A stretch of 64,000 bases of DNA, taken from the NCBI GenBank assembly GCA_949130495.1, contig OX422216.1, positions 366,258,605 through 366,322,604 on the forward strand. Reading direction: 5' to 3'. Positions within the stretch are counted from its first letter, which is position 1, and each line of letters opens with the position of its first letter. Below the pieces are notes generated by a model. It had not been told where the DNA came from. It did no database searches and was given only the letters and a program-made list of their open reading frames with translations. Of the stretch, positions 32,933-44,395 are shown piece by piece. Source of the stretch: Sambucus nigra (lineage: Eukaryota > Streptophyta > Magnoliopsida > Dipsacales > Adoxaceae). Made by a program: the position numbers and the translations under genes.

Positions 32933-33306
32933 GTCCTGGCAGCATTTTGAAAATTTTCTTCCTTAAGGTTAAGGGAAGTGAAATTATAAATTTGGAGATT
33001 CATTTTAGGGGATTCTAGATTTGATATTAGGACTCATATACAATGGCATTGAGGGTGATTAAATCCTAGGATGTGAGTGGGATGGAATTATTATGAATTT
33101 GAATAGTTGGAGAAATTATATAAATCCTTAAACGTGAATAAGGTATAGGTTATTTACCAAGTGAGGGAGTAATTTTTGGTTCAGTATCGTGAGTGTGTGC
33201 ATACTTGATTGTTATTATTTGTGAGAATCTTTGGGGTTATTGGCCATTGTTATGTGTGATTGGCAATTATGGCCATTTATATATATATTAGGAAAACTAT
33301 GTAATT

Positions 33307-33309
<3 letters not shown>

Positions 33310-33362
<53 letters not shown>
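33310..33362. repeat. (TA)n microsatellite in E5
   Basis: About 26 uninterrupted TA units inside the solo LTR. Confidence 0.95.
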
Positions 33363-33366
<4 letters not shown>

Positions 33367-34755
33367 GTGAAGCATACCCCTTCTATGCTATCATGGGAAG
33401 TTGCACGATGTGGGTGAGGCCCCTGGCTTGAGGACCAAGGAGCGTATAGTCCCCAGGTCATAGCATCCATTTTATATTGTGTGATTTTTATTAGGGGTGA
33501 GACGTGGTGGGTATGTTTCATCTCACTTTTGGGGAGGAACTATGACCGCTTCCCATACGTTGTGATTTGGATTTTACCAAGGCGGTGTGAGATTCCGACC
33601 GTTGGTACCCAGGATGATACGTAAGCAATTCCCTGGTAGATGATAGCATAGAGACCGCATCCTCTAGTTATATTTCATTGGGATGGTTATTATACTGGTG
33701 TGTATAGTATATTACTTGTGCATGAGAACAAGATATTATATATCTCTAACTAGAATAAAGAAATAAAAGGAATAAATGATTAATTCTCATTCCGGGAGAT
33801 TATATCCGGACGTATATCGTGATATGCTTATGAAAGTGAGTATTATAATGCATATAATTATATGAGTACATATATATATACGTGTGTACTGAGGGTCTAA
33901 TGGATCTCGATGATCGACACTGCTAAGTAGTAGTGTATCGGGGGGGTTTCTTGTTTGGATTTCGCTTCGCGAGACACCACACGCATGAACATGGCATAGT
34001 GTTGAGACCGGGGAGAAGTTTAGCCCTTAGTACTCAGTTTACTTAGGACTTTCAGAGTTTGGGGGTGACAGATTAGTTAGGTAGGGTAGCTTGACTAGGA
34101 TGTTTAGAGGGATGCAATAGGTGCGCACCGTTGTAAGAGGGGTGAGGGGTATCTCATGGGAGTGCGATACCAATTTAAATATGAAATAAAACATATTTTT
34201 CATAAATAAAGCAATTATGCACTTGCAAAATATTTTCACAACTCGAGCTCTGACCCGTTTATCTATTTTTCTCCTCTTTTGCTATATATATATATATAGG
34301 TGTCCAGACACAGGGACGCCTGGATGATGATTCCTTCGAGTCAGACGTCTGCTGCAGCAGCTGTGGATGCATGCAGGTTTACTGTAGATGCTTCTACCCT
34401 TGTAATATAGATAGGAGGTACTGTAAAAATATTCGGGCTTATAACCCAACTGCATTTATTTATTCGTTTACCGCCTTTTATTGCGGCATTCATTTTGATT
34501 TGTATTATTGTTAGACCGAGTGTTCGGTTATTTTATTTCTTTTCAGTTTCATTTATTTAAACTGTGTTTTGGTTTTACTTAGCTAGTTTGATTAAAAAGG
34601 TTAGTTAATTAAAATTTTAACGCCAGCCTAATAGGTTATTAGTAATTAATTTGGTTTTCGATAGTGATGCTAAGAATGAACCATATGCGACTCCTGTTTT
34701 AATTTGGTGCAAGAGTGATCGCCCGGTATTTTATTAGGCGGGGTGCTACACTTTG

Positions 34756-34854
34756 CCGATGAAAGTTGCCATTTTAGAAGAATTCATGCACACTTAAGCA
34801 AACTATCAAACGCATAGGGAATATCAAGAATATTAAATGCATGTAAAATAAATA
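34756..34854 (-). other. E4 internal sequence right of E5
   Basis: This continues the E4 interior after the CTTTG duplication. No coding signal. Confidence 0.5.
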
Positions 34855-35003
34855 AATATTCCCCCTAAATTAATTCTCCCCTTTATCAACTGTGATCTAC
34901 CTAAGAAGGTTGCGACTTCCCCTAAGTTAAATCTCCCAAACTAAGATACAATTACAATATGATTAGATATCATTTCTCCCCCTATCATTCTCCCCCTTTT
35001 TGT
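34855..35003 (-). repeat. Extra polypurine tracts of E4
   Basis: On the minus strand, GGGGGAGA-type runs occur at about 34861, 34875-34884, 34975-34984 and 34989-35003, far from the LTR. Multiplied polypurine tracts upstream of the 3' LTR are a known Sirevirus trait. Confidence 0.6.
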
Positions 35004-36859
35004 TCAGGAATAGACAAAGGATAAAATTAATTTTAAACACGATGAAGCTTAGAGTGATAAGAACATGAAAGCATATGGGTAACAAAATTATAACTAATCC
35101 ATACAAATGATAACGGATACCAACGAAGATGCAAAAACAAATGATACCAATGTGATACATAAGATACTAAGCATGTGATATCAACAACAATATGCAACAC
35201 GATAGATACCAATTATGAATTAGAAGCATAGATTAACTAGAAAGCGAGGCAAAGAAAAAAAATACCATATATATGTAGACAAAATGAATATCACAAACTC
35301 ACACGCACATATATATAAGTATCGACACCACACATGACACAAAATACAATAAGCTTTTCACACTCGTATGGCAAAAATGTGTCATGGAAATGGAAGTGTA
35401 GGGGTGTGAACTAGTAACAATTAAATTTAGACCCAAACACTTAAAACATGTTCACGGAGTTCTCAATTGATTGCAAACTTCATCACATTTGAATATAACC
35501 TCACGTGACAATATAAATTGAAATCCATGAACAAACATACACAATGCATACAAGCCTATAATTTTGATGATTCTACAAACCAATAGAGTCATGACATTGT
35601 AAGAACAACTAGGATAAGGGACATTGTGCAAAACGTTGATATACCATCGAAAACTCCCTCAATATAAGCATATATATTTTTATCTTTTGAATGAATAACT
35701 CAACTAAACAAAATAGGCCTAGGAAAATATTTTTTCTTTTAATGCCATTAATGTTTTAGGCCTTTGGACCACGTATTTCTTTTAGGTACAAGCAAATGGT
35801 GGCTTACTCATAAATGATGATTTTTCCTTTCTGAGCCCTTCCCTGTGCACATTTATATACATTATTTTTATATCTCACACAAATCTCATGTGCAACGGAT
35901 TTTAACATGCACTAGTCCTCCTAGGTCACATAACATGTAGATGACAATATTGGTAGGAGAACATCTCACAAAGCTCAAATATACATGTGAAGTTATAATT
36001 TCAAGAGAGCTCCTGTATGTGTGAATTGAGGCATATAAAAATAGAATCCATTATATCAACACAAAATACAACTACTCCATGTAAGCATGGTAAAGAAAAT
36101 TTTAAGGATTGACAATCTAAATCAAAAGTTCTAGCCACATGGAAGCGAAAAAGAATGGATTCAAACACAAGAATATGCCACATAAAGTGTGTCAAACTAA
36201 AATACACACAAAATAATCTTTGAGAGTTTTTGACTATTTTTAACCAAAAATAAAAATATTTACTCAAAAGTCACACAAAAATCATTTGAATTTTTCATTA
36301 AGCCTAAATTACTAAAAGGGTAAAACACAAATGATAAATAAAAATATTTTTATATTTTTCATTTAATGCACAATGGAAGAACTATAATACAAAAGATAAA
36401 CAACAATCATAATTCTAGCATGTGATAAAGCATGAAGTATAGACTAGAATAATGATAAAGAAGCATATAAATAGCATGATAGTTTAACTTGAAGTATAAA
36501 AGCTAAAGTATGCAAATAACTAACACATTCAACCTTTAGATTTAGCAAGGGAGGTATCGTGTGAAAGTAAATGGGAATAAAAAATCCTATCTTGTAGAGC
36601 AATCAAGCCAGATCTCCTAACCCAAACTAATGACGAATGACAATCTCGGGGTGTAGGAGTCTTGGCTACCTCGGTTGCCTTACGTTGGGATTTTCTAGGA
36701 CCTCATTTAAGATTAAAACAAAATTTTCTAATATGACCTTTTCGACCACAATGTGAGCACCTAAAGACTCGACGAAAAGGATTACCTAAGGACTGATCTA
36801 TAACATTGTTCCTAGAGGATTCTCCTAAAAAAATGGTTTTGGCTTTAAGAGTTGACGCT
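35004..36859 (-). other. E4 interior without pol
   Basis: About 1.9 kb of AT-rich sequence where a copia element should carry pol. There are no GAG-pre-integrase, integrase, RT or RNase H motifs on either strand. The element is presumably an internally deleted, non-autonomous form. Confidence 0.6.
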
Positions 36860-37296
36860 TTACAAGTATCGAAGCCTAAACCACAAGTGTAATTTTTTTA
36901 TTTGAACCATTCCTAATATTTTATCTAATTTCTCAGAAAGACACTCCAAATCAAATTTGACTTTAATAGAGTCTTTTAATTTATTTTCTAATTCTAAAAT
37001 GTTAGACTCTGATAAAATATTACGCTCTTCAAATGAAAGAAGCTCATTTTTCAAGGATTCTATTTAACTTTTAAGACTATCTCTCTCGCCTTCTACATAT
37101 TCAAGCTTCTCACGAAGAGCTCTCTCATATGTCCTTAGGTCTTCCACTAAAGCACTATCATTGATGACCTTGACACGCTCTTTCAAACAAGCTTCTAACT
37201 TTAAATTTGCTCTTTTTAATTTCATAGATAATGCTTGAAAAGCATTTTGAAGTTCACTCACATCAACCTCTTCTTCATTTTCACTCTCTCTGTCTC

Positions 37297-37350
<54 letters not shown>

Positions 37351-37740
37351 TCACTCTCACAACCATAAAAAATAAGGGAATCATAAACTTTGACCTCGGA
37401 AGTGTCATGTGTTTGTATATCTTCATGGGAAGATTCATTATCGGTGCTCACATGACTTTCCATAAAAGCCACAAAGTTGGGCTTAGTGGGGGAATCGGGT
37501 CACTCTTCCTTATCACTATCACTAAGGGTTGCATTATAAGAAATTGGTTGCTTACCCTCTCTCCTTAGTTTAGTGGGGAACTCAAAATCCCTATGGCCAT
37601 ACCCTTCATAACCAAAACACCGATTTGGCTCGTCCCAATTTAAATTTTCTTTGGGAGTTTTAGGGATCTTTTCGACTTTGTCATGCTTAGAATTTTCAAA
37701 TTTCTTAAAATCATTTTTAAATTTATCTTTGTTACATTTA
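36860..37740 (-). pseudogene. E4 gag C-terminal half: zinc-knuckle remnant, (ER)n and coiled coil
   Basis: On the minus strand it reads a knuckle-like NRCFGYEGYGHRDFEF, in which two Cys of CCHC are replaced. NFVAFMESHVSTDNESS and an (Glu-Arg)n run encoded by a GA microsatellite (37283-37348) follow. A long charged heptad-like region comes next (SELQNAFQALSMKLKRANLKLE through LENKLKDSIKVKFDLE). The frame before the microsatellite ends inside it, and the frame after it continues the protein, so slippage has broken the gene. A further stop lies at 37064. Coiled-coil Gag tails are typical of Sirevirus-type copia elements. Confidence 0.7.
37283..37348. repeat. (TC)n/(GA)n microsatellite within E4 gag
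   Basis: TC repeats with two TG interruptions. On the coding (minus) strand they are GA repeats translated as alternating Glu-Arg. Confidence 0.95.
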
Positions 37741-37748
37741 AGAAATTT

Positions 37749-38541
37749 TCAAAACTTCCTAGCAAACATAGACATATCTTCCAAGTCACTCTCACTTTCA
37801 CTCTCTACTACTTGTTTTTCCTCCTTTCGGACTTTTAAAGTAACACCCTTTTCTATTTTCTTTTCAGTTTTGGAGGGAAACATGTCTAGTTCATAGGTTT
37901 GTAATTCACCTTCAAGCTCTTCTAATTTTGTAGAGGCTAAAGTGGGTAAAGAGTTTAACACGGTCACCTTAGGAATAAATCTATCGGGTAGGGACCTTAA
38001 AATTTTCTTTACTACTCGGTTGTCAGGTATTTTCTCTCCCAAATTAAAACATGAATTAACGATATCGAAAAGTCTAGCATAAAATTCATAAAAGGTTTCT
38101 TTTTCATTCATTTTGATGGTTTCAAATTGAGTGGTGAGGTTTTGGGAGTTTCGAAGATTTTATGACACTAGATCCTTCATGAGTGAGTTGTAAAATATTC
38201 CAAGCTTCTTTAGTGGTTTCACACGTCATAATGCGACAAAATTCATCAGGTGTGACTATGCAAAACAAGGCATTTAAACCCCGGGAATTAAAATTAGATA
38301 GTTTAAATTCATTCTCACTCCATCTATCGATGGGTTTGGGGAAATGCTCCTTATCTACTAAATGTGTAGGTGGGGACCACCCATTAATGACTGACAACCA
38401 GACCCTTTCATCGATAAACCTAAGTACCGATTTCATGCGCGCTTTCCAATACGCGTAGTTAGAACCATCGAAAATAGGAAAATTTGAAAATGAAAAAAAT
38501 TCCATTTTAGTCAAAAATATTTTAAAAGATATTAAACGCAA
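37749..38541 (-). pseudogene. gag: E4 gag N-terminal half (copia UBN2-type)
   Basis: The first part (38541 to about 38150) has FPIFDGSNYAYWKARMKSVLRFIDERVWLSVINGW and TTKEAWNILQLTHEG, the standard start of Ty1/copia Gag. After a one-base shift near 38150 it continues as NLTTQFETIKMNEKETFYEFYARLFDIV, VVKKILRSLPDRFIPKVTVL and LEELEGELQTYEL. These are UBN2-type Gag motifs for particle formation. The TAA near 37749 ends the frame just before the knuckle region. The start, LTKMEFFSFS or slightly upstream, lies within 40 nt of the primer site. Confidence 0.82.
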
Positions 38542-38556
38542 TAATTTAGCGATCCC

Positions 38557-38568
38557 GCTCTGATACCA
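38557..38568 (-). promoter_or_regulatory. E4 primer-binding site (tRNA-iMet)
   Basis: On the minus strand it reads TGGTATCAGAGC, three bases after the LTR end TCTTCA. Confidence 0.92.
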
Positions 38569-38571
38569 ATT

Positions 38572-40198
38572 TGAAGACGCGATAGGACCCCCAATTTTTA
38601 AATTTTACCAAAAGTAATTTCCTTTTAGATGCGGAAGCGAGATGGTTTAATTAAACGCACACAAATAACTAATTTAAATTTCTTCCAAATTAAAATTAAA
38701 CAAGTTCAAAGTGAAATTAAATTAGACAACACAAAATATTCACTTAAACCAATTTATCCCAAATCCTAGAAATTTGCCTAAAAAAACAATTAAATCATTT
38801 TTACAAATTTAGGCCAAACAAATTTTTATCAAATTAAAGTAAATGACTTGAACTAAATTAATTAAACATTAACCAAATTAATTTTAGCACCAACAAAAGC
38901 ATGAGTAGTGATTTAAACCAATTTTATCTTTTTACCAAAGCATGCATCTAATGTGAATTTTGCTAAAGATAAAATAAACAAATAACCACTACGCCGCGAT
39001 GTACGATGAAAAACCCATAATGGGAAAAAACCTCGGACAACCCTAGCCTCAAATCCACTAAGTATGGTTTTACAATTACAAGACAATGAGACTTACAACA
39101 CTCAACTTGACTCCGTCTAAGGCCCGACGTTCCTTCTTGTACATACCTCTGCTTAGCGAATAACCACGGAGCTCCACCACGATTTCGGAATCCACCGATC
39201 GAACTTTTCTCGGTCACCGCCACCCGAACAAGGAGCCTTTCTCCAAGGGGGTATGTCAAAGCAAAACGAACTTCTTCTTTGTGGGATGTAGAAGTAAACC
39301 CAAACACTCTTCCAATAGTAGAGATAAAAACCGGTGCCAAAACTCCAAGCAAGGTATATATATTAAGAAACTTGGATAAACTAAACAAATAGGTGTAAAC
39401 ACAAGTGTTTAAGGATTTTTCTTAAAAAGCAAACACTCAAACTTGAAATTTTTCATTTGGTATTGAAACTCTCTAAAACTCTCTCTAGGAGATGGAGGAA
39501 TGTGAAAACGTTAGTTCCAAAATGTTGGTTCCCACACTTAATAAATCTGGCAAAAGATAGTGGGGAAAAGATGTGGAAAAAGTGGGAAAACCATAAAAAA
39601 AAAAGCCAAAAAAACCCGTTCCCTCCAAATCTCGTTCGAACAACTTTTCGTTCGAACGACATTCTCGTTCGAACGACTTTACTAACGAGGTTCCAGTAGG
39701 GAAAAAGGAAATTCGTTAGAAGTCTCGTTCTAACGGCCTGGCAATCTCTTTCGAATGATATGCCAGTTCGTTCGAACGATATGGTAATCTCCTTCGAACG
39801 AGATTCCAGTGTGATTCGAACGACGTGTCAGAAAATCAAAAAATAAAATATTCATTTTAAGTCCAAAATTTTTTATGAAAAGTTCTAAAAAATATTTTCT
39901 GAGTAAAACAAAGTTGTTAAAATAATTTATAAATTACACCCAATTAATTTTCAAGCTCCTATATATATAAAAATTGCATTCATACCTTAGGAGCATTTGA
40001 ACAAATGTTGTTCACGTAGAAACTAGGCACACTAAACCCGACATATGATGAAGCTTTATACTCTTGGCCGCTACGTCTTTAACTAATACGTCATAGGCTT
40101 GAATGGATACATTTGAACACTATCATATGACTCAAATGTTTTTTTTGAAATTAAACCAACACAATATTAAGAGTCAATCGGAGACTTGTGTCCTTACA
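38572..40198 (-). repeat. E4 5' LTR (right copy, 1627 bp)
   Basis: It matches 29845-31399. Palindromes TCGTTCGAACGA lie at 39648-39659, 39664-39675 and 39768-39779, with a near-copy at 39632-39643. They lie upstream of a TATATA patch (about 39355-39361) on the element's own strand. Confidence 0.9.
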
Positions 40199-40203
40199 TA
40201 GGT

Positions 40204-41085
40204 TTAATTATATCGTATACACATGAATATTGATGTTTATTTGGGAGACTTGAGTTCTATTCTTGGGTAAAATTTATGCTAGGTGTAATTCCTTATTTAA
40301 GTAGAACGAAATTGATGATTTAGCATGTTAAATAAATCAAGAAATATAGGTTTATATTGAAGTTCTTGAGCAAGATGATATTCTAGGGTTTTCTGGAATT
40401 TAATGTTGATTAAATTCTATTTAATTGATTTTATTGATGATTTAGGGATTTATATATGTTAGAACTCATTGGTATATGTTGGTATAATGTTTAGTAAACT
40501 TGTTTAGGAGTTTGAGTTTAAATCATGGAGTTTCTTAGGGTTAACAATGGTGTAAAAATCGTAACACCGAAGAAGATGATGACAGGTACCTCGAACCGAT
40601 TCGCATGACCTCTTAAACCGGTTCGGAGGTACACCCGAACTGGTTCGCCTGTACACCCAAATCGGTTCGAGGAACCTGACAGTCCTGGACTTAGTTTGAT
40701 GAAACTTCTAAGAAGTTAGGGTTGGAATTTACCCCCAATTGAAGAGAATTAAGATTAGCAATTATGGAATATATTTTTAATGCCAATCGACATCACGAGA
40801 ATTAAAGGGGGTCACGGAGGATACATGTGAACCATGGGACTTATTTAATATTAAACAATGTCATGAGAATTAGAATGGTCACAAAAAGTACGAGTGAACC
40901 TAAGACCGAACTAGCCGTATGGGGATATTATAACTACTGAAATAATCCTATGGTTAGTTAGAACTCTTCGAGTAGTGGGAAAACACTTGGAAAAAACATG
41001 AGGAGTAGTAAAATGGTAAATAAATAATACGTAGAATATTCGAAAGTTTATACTATGTATGGATATAATATAGGTTATGGGTAGG
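40204..41085 (+). repeat. E3 5' LTR, piece b
   Basis: It resumes the E3 LTR after E4; its first part matches 59373-59630 of the 3' LTR. It contains CGAACCGGTTCG-type palindromic sites at 40592-40603, 40614-40625, 40636-40647 and 40659-40671, and ends at GTAGG, the target of E6. Confidence 0.85.
41081..41085. repeat. E6 target-site duplication, left
   Basis: GTAGG, identical to 52786-52790. Confidence 0.88.
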
Positions 41086-41615
41086 TGTTGATGTAAAAAA
41101 CTAGATTTGATCTATTTTTTTAATCACAGATAAATATGAAAGAAGAAAGAAGACACATGATTTTTAAAGTGGTTCAGCCTTATGAAAATGGCCTACGTCC
41201 ACTGTTTTGTATTGCTAGATGTCTTTGCCTTAATCTCGATCACAATTGCTAATGATCAATTACCCTGTTATTGAGGGTGTTACAATGTATTTGTAACCGT
41301 GAGGCTGTCAGTATGAATAGACGATATGTCGTTATTTAATAGACATATACATCTATACAATAAGAATGTTCATTAAATTTGATTTTTATTAAATGTGCAG
41401 TTGTCGCCTGATCTTCTTGACTAGATGCTATGCATATTGAGTAGCTCGGCACGCTAAGTAGCTCGACATGCTAAGTAGCTCGGGGTGATCAGTTGCTCGG
41501 GGTGATCAGTTGCTCAGAGACTGAGTAGCTCAGGGCATATAAGCATTTGCCACATAAGATGACACATGTCTTTATTTAATTGGTCCACGTCAGCTGACTA
41601 ATTTTTGTATCAACA
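41086..41615 (-). repeat. E6 3' LTR (530 bp)
   Basis: It matches 52274-52785. It includes a tandem array of 17-18 bp GTAGCTCGG-type units (41438-41540), six copies here. Confidence 0.9.
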
Positions 41616-42057
41616 TAAGCCCCAAATATTTCACAGTTGAGTTTGATACGAGGGTGTGGAATATTTTACTCAAAAATTACTCGGGCATCTTTTTACATCT
41701 TGATTAATTACAGATCTCTAGCATTTAAGAATGTTCTCTTTGGTTTTGTCATTTGAGTGCGAAATGGCAAACTTGTAAATGTTTTGAATCTGTGACAGAC
41801 GCTTGGGTATTTGGGCCTTTTTCATCATTTAATCGCCGAAAACGCAATCGTCTTTTCTAGTAATCATTTCTTTTCCTACTTCCTGATGCAAGGCATTTAA
41901 AAGAGATAGATACGGATCGTCATCTACTTTTTACCTCCAGATTTCTAAACTCTTTGTCTTCTCGTTCTATCTTTGTATTGTCATTCTTTCTGTCATCTGC
42001 CTTAGCAGATTTCTCAATCCCTTTGTAAGAACTTCTTCTTTCTTTGGTTTAGCCACC

Positions 42058-44208
42058 ATGGTTAATCTTATAGAATCATTGTATAAGGTTCGAGATGATT
42101 TTATGATTCCCTCTTGGGTTATTCTAGAAGAACCTCCTTGCCCCTCTGACTTATTTTCCCTGGATGAGGGACACTGGTTTCCCTCCCTTTTTGTAGCGGA
42201 GTGTGGCTTTTATTTTCTGCCTAATCCCTTATGTTTGGAGTTTTGCCAATATTTCGATATTGTTCCTATAAGAGTAGCTCCAAATACATGGAGGGTAGTT
42301 AATGGCGTACATAGGTTAAACCAGATTCACGGGACTCATTTAGGGATCCCTGAAATTATGTTTTGTTATAAATGGGTTACCAGTGATACCACATTTTATT
42401 TAAAAACTAGGTTTTCCAATAGAGCTTTAGTGGTCAACCTTACCGATGCTAATAGGGATTATTTTGATCATGGAGTTATAATGAAAAATTGGCAACATCC
42501 CCCATTAAACGGAAATGATGTTCACCAAGGTCCCAGATGTCCACTTTATGGCAATGGGATAGGTTGTTTTTAATTTTTTCAATTTAGCTCTGCTTATGTT
42601 TGAGGAAATGCGTCACTGATATTTATTTTAATTCTTAGCAGTTGATAACAAAAGAAAGCCCCCTAAAGAGAGTGACATTAATATCAAAGATTTGAAACTC
42701 ATCTGGGGTTTGCATCAGTCAGTTGTTGGGGAGCACATTAGAGATGCATCTTATTTGTTGAGATACAAAAATACTACGTCCTCTTTTATAGCTCGTCCTC
42801 TTACCCCTCCTGTGATAATTGATCTTGATCAAATTCCATCGTCTCAAGTTGGAGTAACAGAATTTTCTTCGAATTTGGGTACCTCTATTGCTGATTTGAT
42901 GACAAGGAAGAGGAGAATGACTGAATTCTTTGCTAAAGATGCTCATGGAACTGATGGGGCAAAAAAGAGAAAAGGGGATGTCCCAGTTGAAGGAACGAAG
43001 AAAATAGATAGTACTCCATCCAAAGGAACAATTCCAACTGTCAAGAAGGTCGACTGGAAACCACTTGCTGTCCCAAAAGAGGCAGCACCTTTGATTGAAG
43101 GTGTTGCTATTACACAAGAAGAGGCAACACCTTTGATTGAAGGTGCTCCTTTAAGGAGATTGAGGAGAGGTCTTATAGAAAGACCTATATAAACTTTTTC
43201 TTAACCTTCTGATGTTGAGGATCCTTCTTTGAGAGCTAACACTCCAGCTCTCATTGCTTTGAGCTCGATAAAAAGTTTGATCAAATCTTGGACTGTCCCT
43301 GAATATCGAGTTGTTGAGGGTTCCCTTTCTCGGGAGAAGGTCACTAACTTAGCCGCTCAACATATTGTGTCAGTAAGTATTATCACCCTTACTATTTCAT
43401 CTCTAGGCATCGTGTTCATATTCTGATCCGAGCTCCTTTTCTTTTGCAGTTTATGACGTGTTTTAATAGTATCTTGGAGAAAGATGAGGCTATCAAGACT
43501 TCAACTTCCTCTAGTGAGGTGGAAGAAGCTTTTGCTGGGTTTGAAGGACTCTCGATAGAAGTACGAAGAAGATAAAGCAACTTTAGAGAAGCAACTTTTA
43601 TCTATAGAGACAACTCATCAACAAGCTGATACAGCTCGAGACCAAGCTGTAAATGCCTCCAAGGAGTTGTAGCAAAAATTTAAGGTCACCGTTTCCAGTA
43701 AGGAAGAAGTTGATGTCAATCTTGAAGAAGCTGAATGGCGTAAGACAGACCTGGAGGATAAAGTGAAGCTTACTGAGGGACATGCTTCTTCTAAGAGAGT
43801 GAATAGAAAAGCTACTGTGAAGAAGTCCTTTATCTCTGGTTGGGATAAAGGATGGAACAAAGACTTAACTGCTCATACTTGCCAGATGGAGTATGCAAGT
43901 TTGAAGTACTTCAAAGATGGATGGGTCGTAGCACAGAAAGAGTTGAGTGTTGCAGACGATTCTGAATTGTTTAAGAAACACATTCATGTCCTCCTCCTAC
44001 TATTGACGAAGAAGAAGAGGATGCAGTCGCATCTAATGAATCTTCTATGGTGATAGTAGAGCAAGTACCTACTGTTACCATTCCTCAACCCTCCGACCAA
44101 GCTCAGTCGGTGACAACATCAACCGAGCAACACAAACTACCCTCCGAGCAGCCAACTTCTTCTTCCAAAATGGCTGATGACGTTGTAGGGAATAAGGAGA
44201 AGGTGTAG
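42058..44208 (+). pseudogene. Antisense ORF 1 of E6: plant-mobile/transposase_28-like, coiled coil
   Basis: This lies opposite to pol of E6. The first exon-like frame (42058-42573) has FVAECGFYFLPNPLCLEF and a V-P-N-T-W-R-V stretch. These resemble the plant 'putative gypsy-type transposon' domain found in many plant genomes. Introns are suggested at about 42566-42643 (AG before CAGTTGATAAC) and 43375-43449 (TCA|GTAAGT to TTTTGCAG). The middle part is Ser/Lys-rich with two copies of a TPLIEGA-type unit. The end is Glu/Ala-rich and coiled-coil-like, finishing at GNKEKV before TAG 44208. Stops at 43190 and 43202 and a frameshift near 43990 break it. Its function is unknown. Extra antisense ORFs are known from Tat elements. 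Confidence 0.65.
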
Positions 44209-44395
44209 AGTTGTTTGGGTCTTTAATTATGTTATTCTTTTTCTTTTACCTTTGTTGTTGTAACTTTAGTTATACTTGATTCTCTCGTTGATTAATAAAA
44301 AGGACTTTGTTACTTATTTTGAACTTCTCCTTTAATTTCTCTATCTACATCGTTGTTGATGCATTTTTGTTTTTCCTGGCTAATTTGTTTCCAGG

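Larger units (their letters stand above)
32116..34299 (+). other. Putative leader intron inside E5 LTR
   Basis: The donor is GAG|GCAAGT (32113-32121), branch-like CTGAC is at 34250-34254, and the acceptor ATAG ends at 34299 after a pyrimidine-rich and TA-rich stretch. The following GTGTCCAGACACAGGGACGC aligns with the E1, E2 and E3 blocks. Confidence 0.42.
31542..34750 (+). mobile_element. E5: solo LTR of a chromovirus-type element
   Basis: A 3209-bp sequence begins TGTAACACCCCGC and ends GGGGTGCTACA, flanked by perfect CTTTG duplications (31537-31541, 34751-34755). There is no internal region, so recombination between the two LTRs of a full element is inferred. It carries the same donor, branch and acceptor-like blocks and CGAATCGATTCG palindromes as E1, plus a TA microsatellite. 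Confidence 0.9.
29845..40198 (-). mobile_element. E4: Sirevirus-like Ty1/copia element without pol, nested in E3
   Basis: Two direct repeats (29845-31399 and 38572-40198) both start TGAAGACGCG and end TCCTTACA. The minus strand has an initiator-Met primer site beside the right copy and GGGGGAGA purine tracts beside the left copy, so the element reads right to left. Its target duplication is TAGGA/TAGGT (29840-29844 and 40199-40203, one mismatch). The interior holds only a gag gene with coiled coil; no protease, integrase, RT or RNase H is found. Repeated purine tracts, initiator-Met priming and a coiled-coil Gag fit Sireviruses. It contains the solo LTR E5. Confidence 0.85.

Noticed and set aside
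33310..33362. TA microsatellite as an origin or matrix-attachment signal
   Set aside because: A simple repeat within a solo LTR; nothing else supports a function.
42058..42573. The first antisense ORF as a host gene
   Set aside because: It lies between LTRs of E6 with matching target duplications, and its domain type is known from transposon-associated plant proteins.
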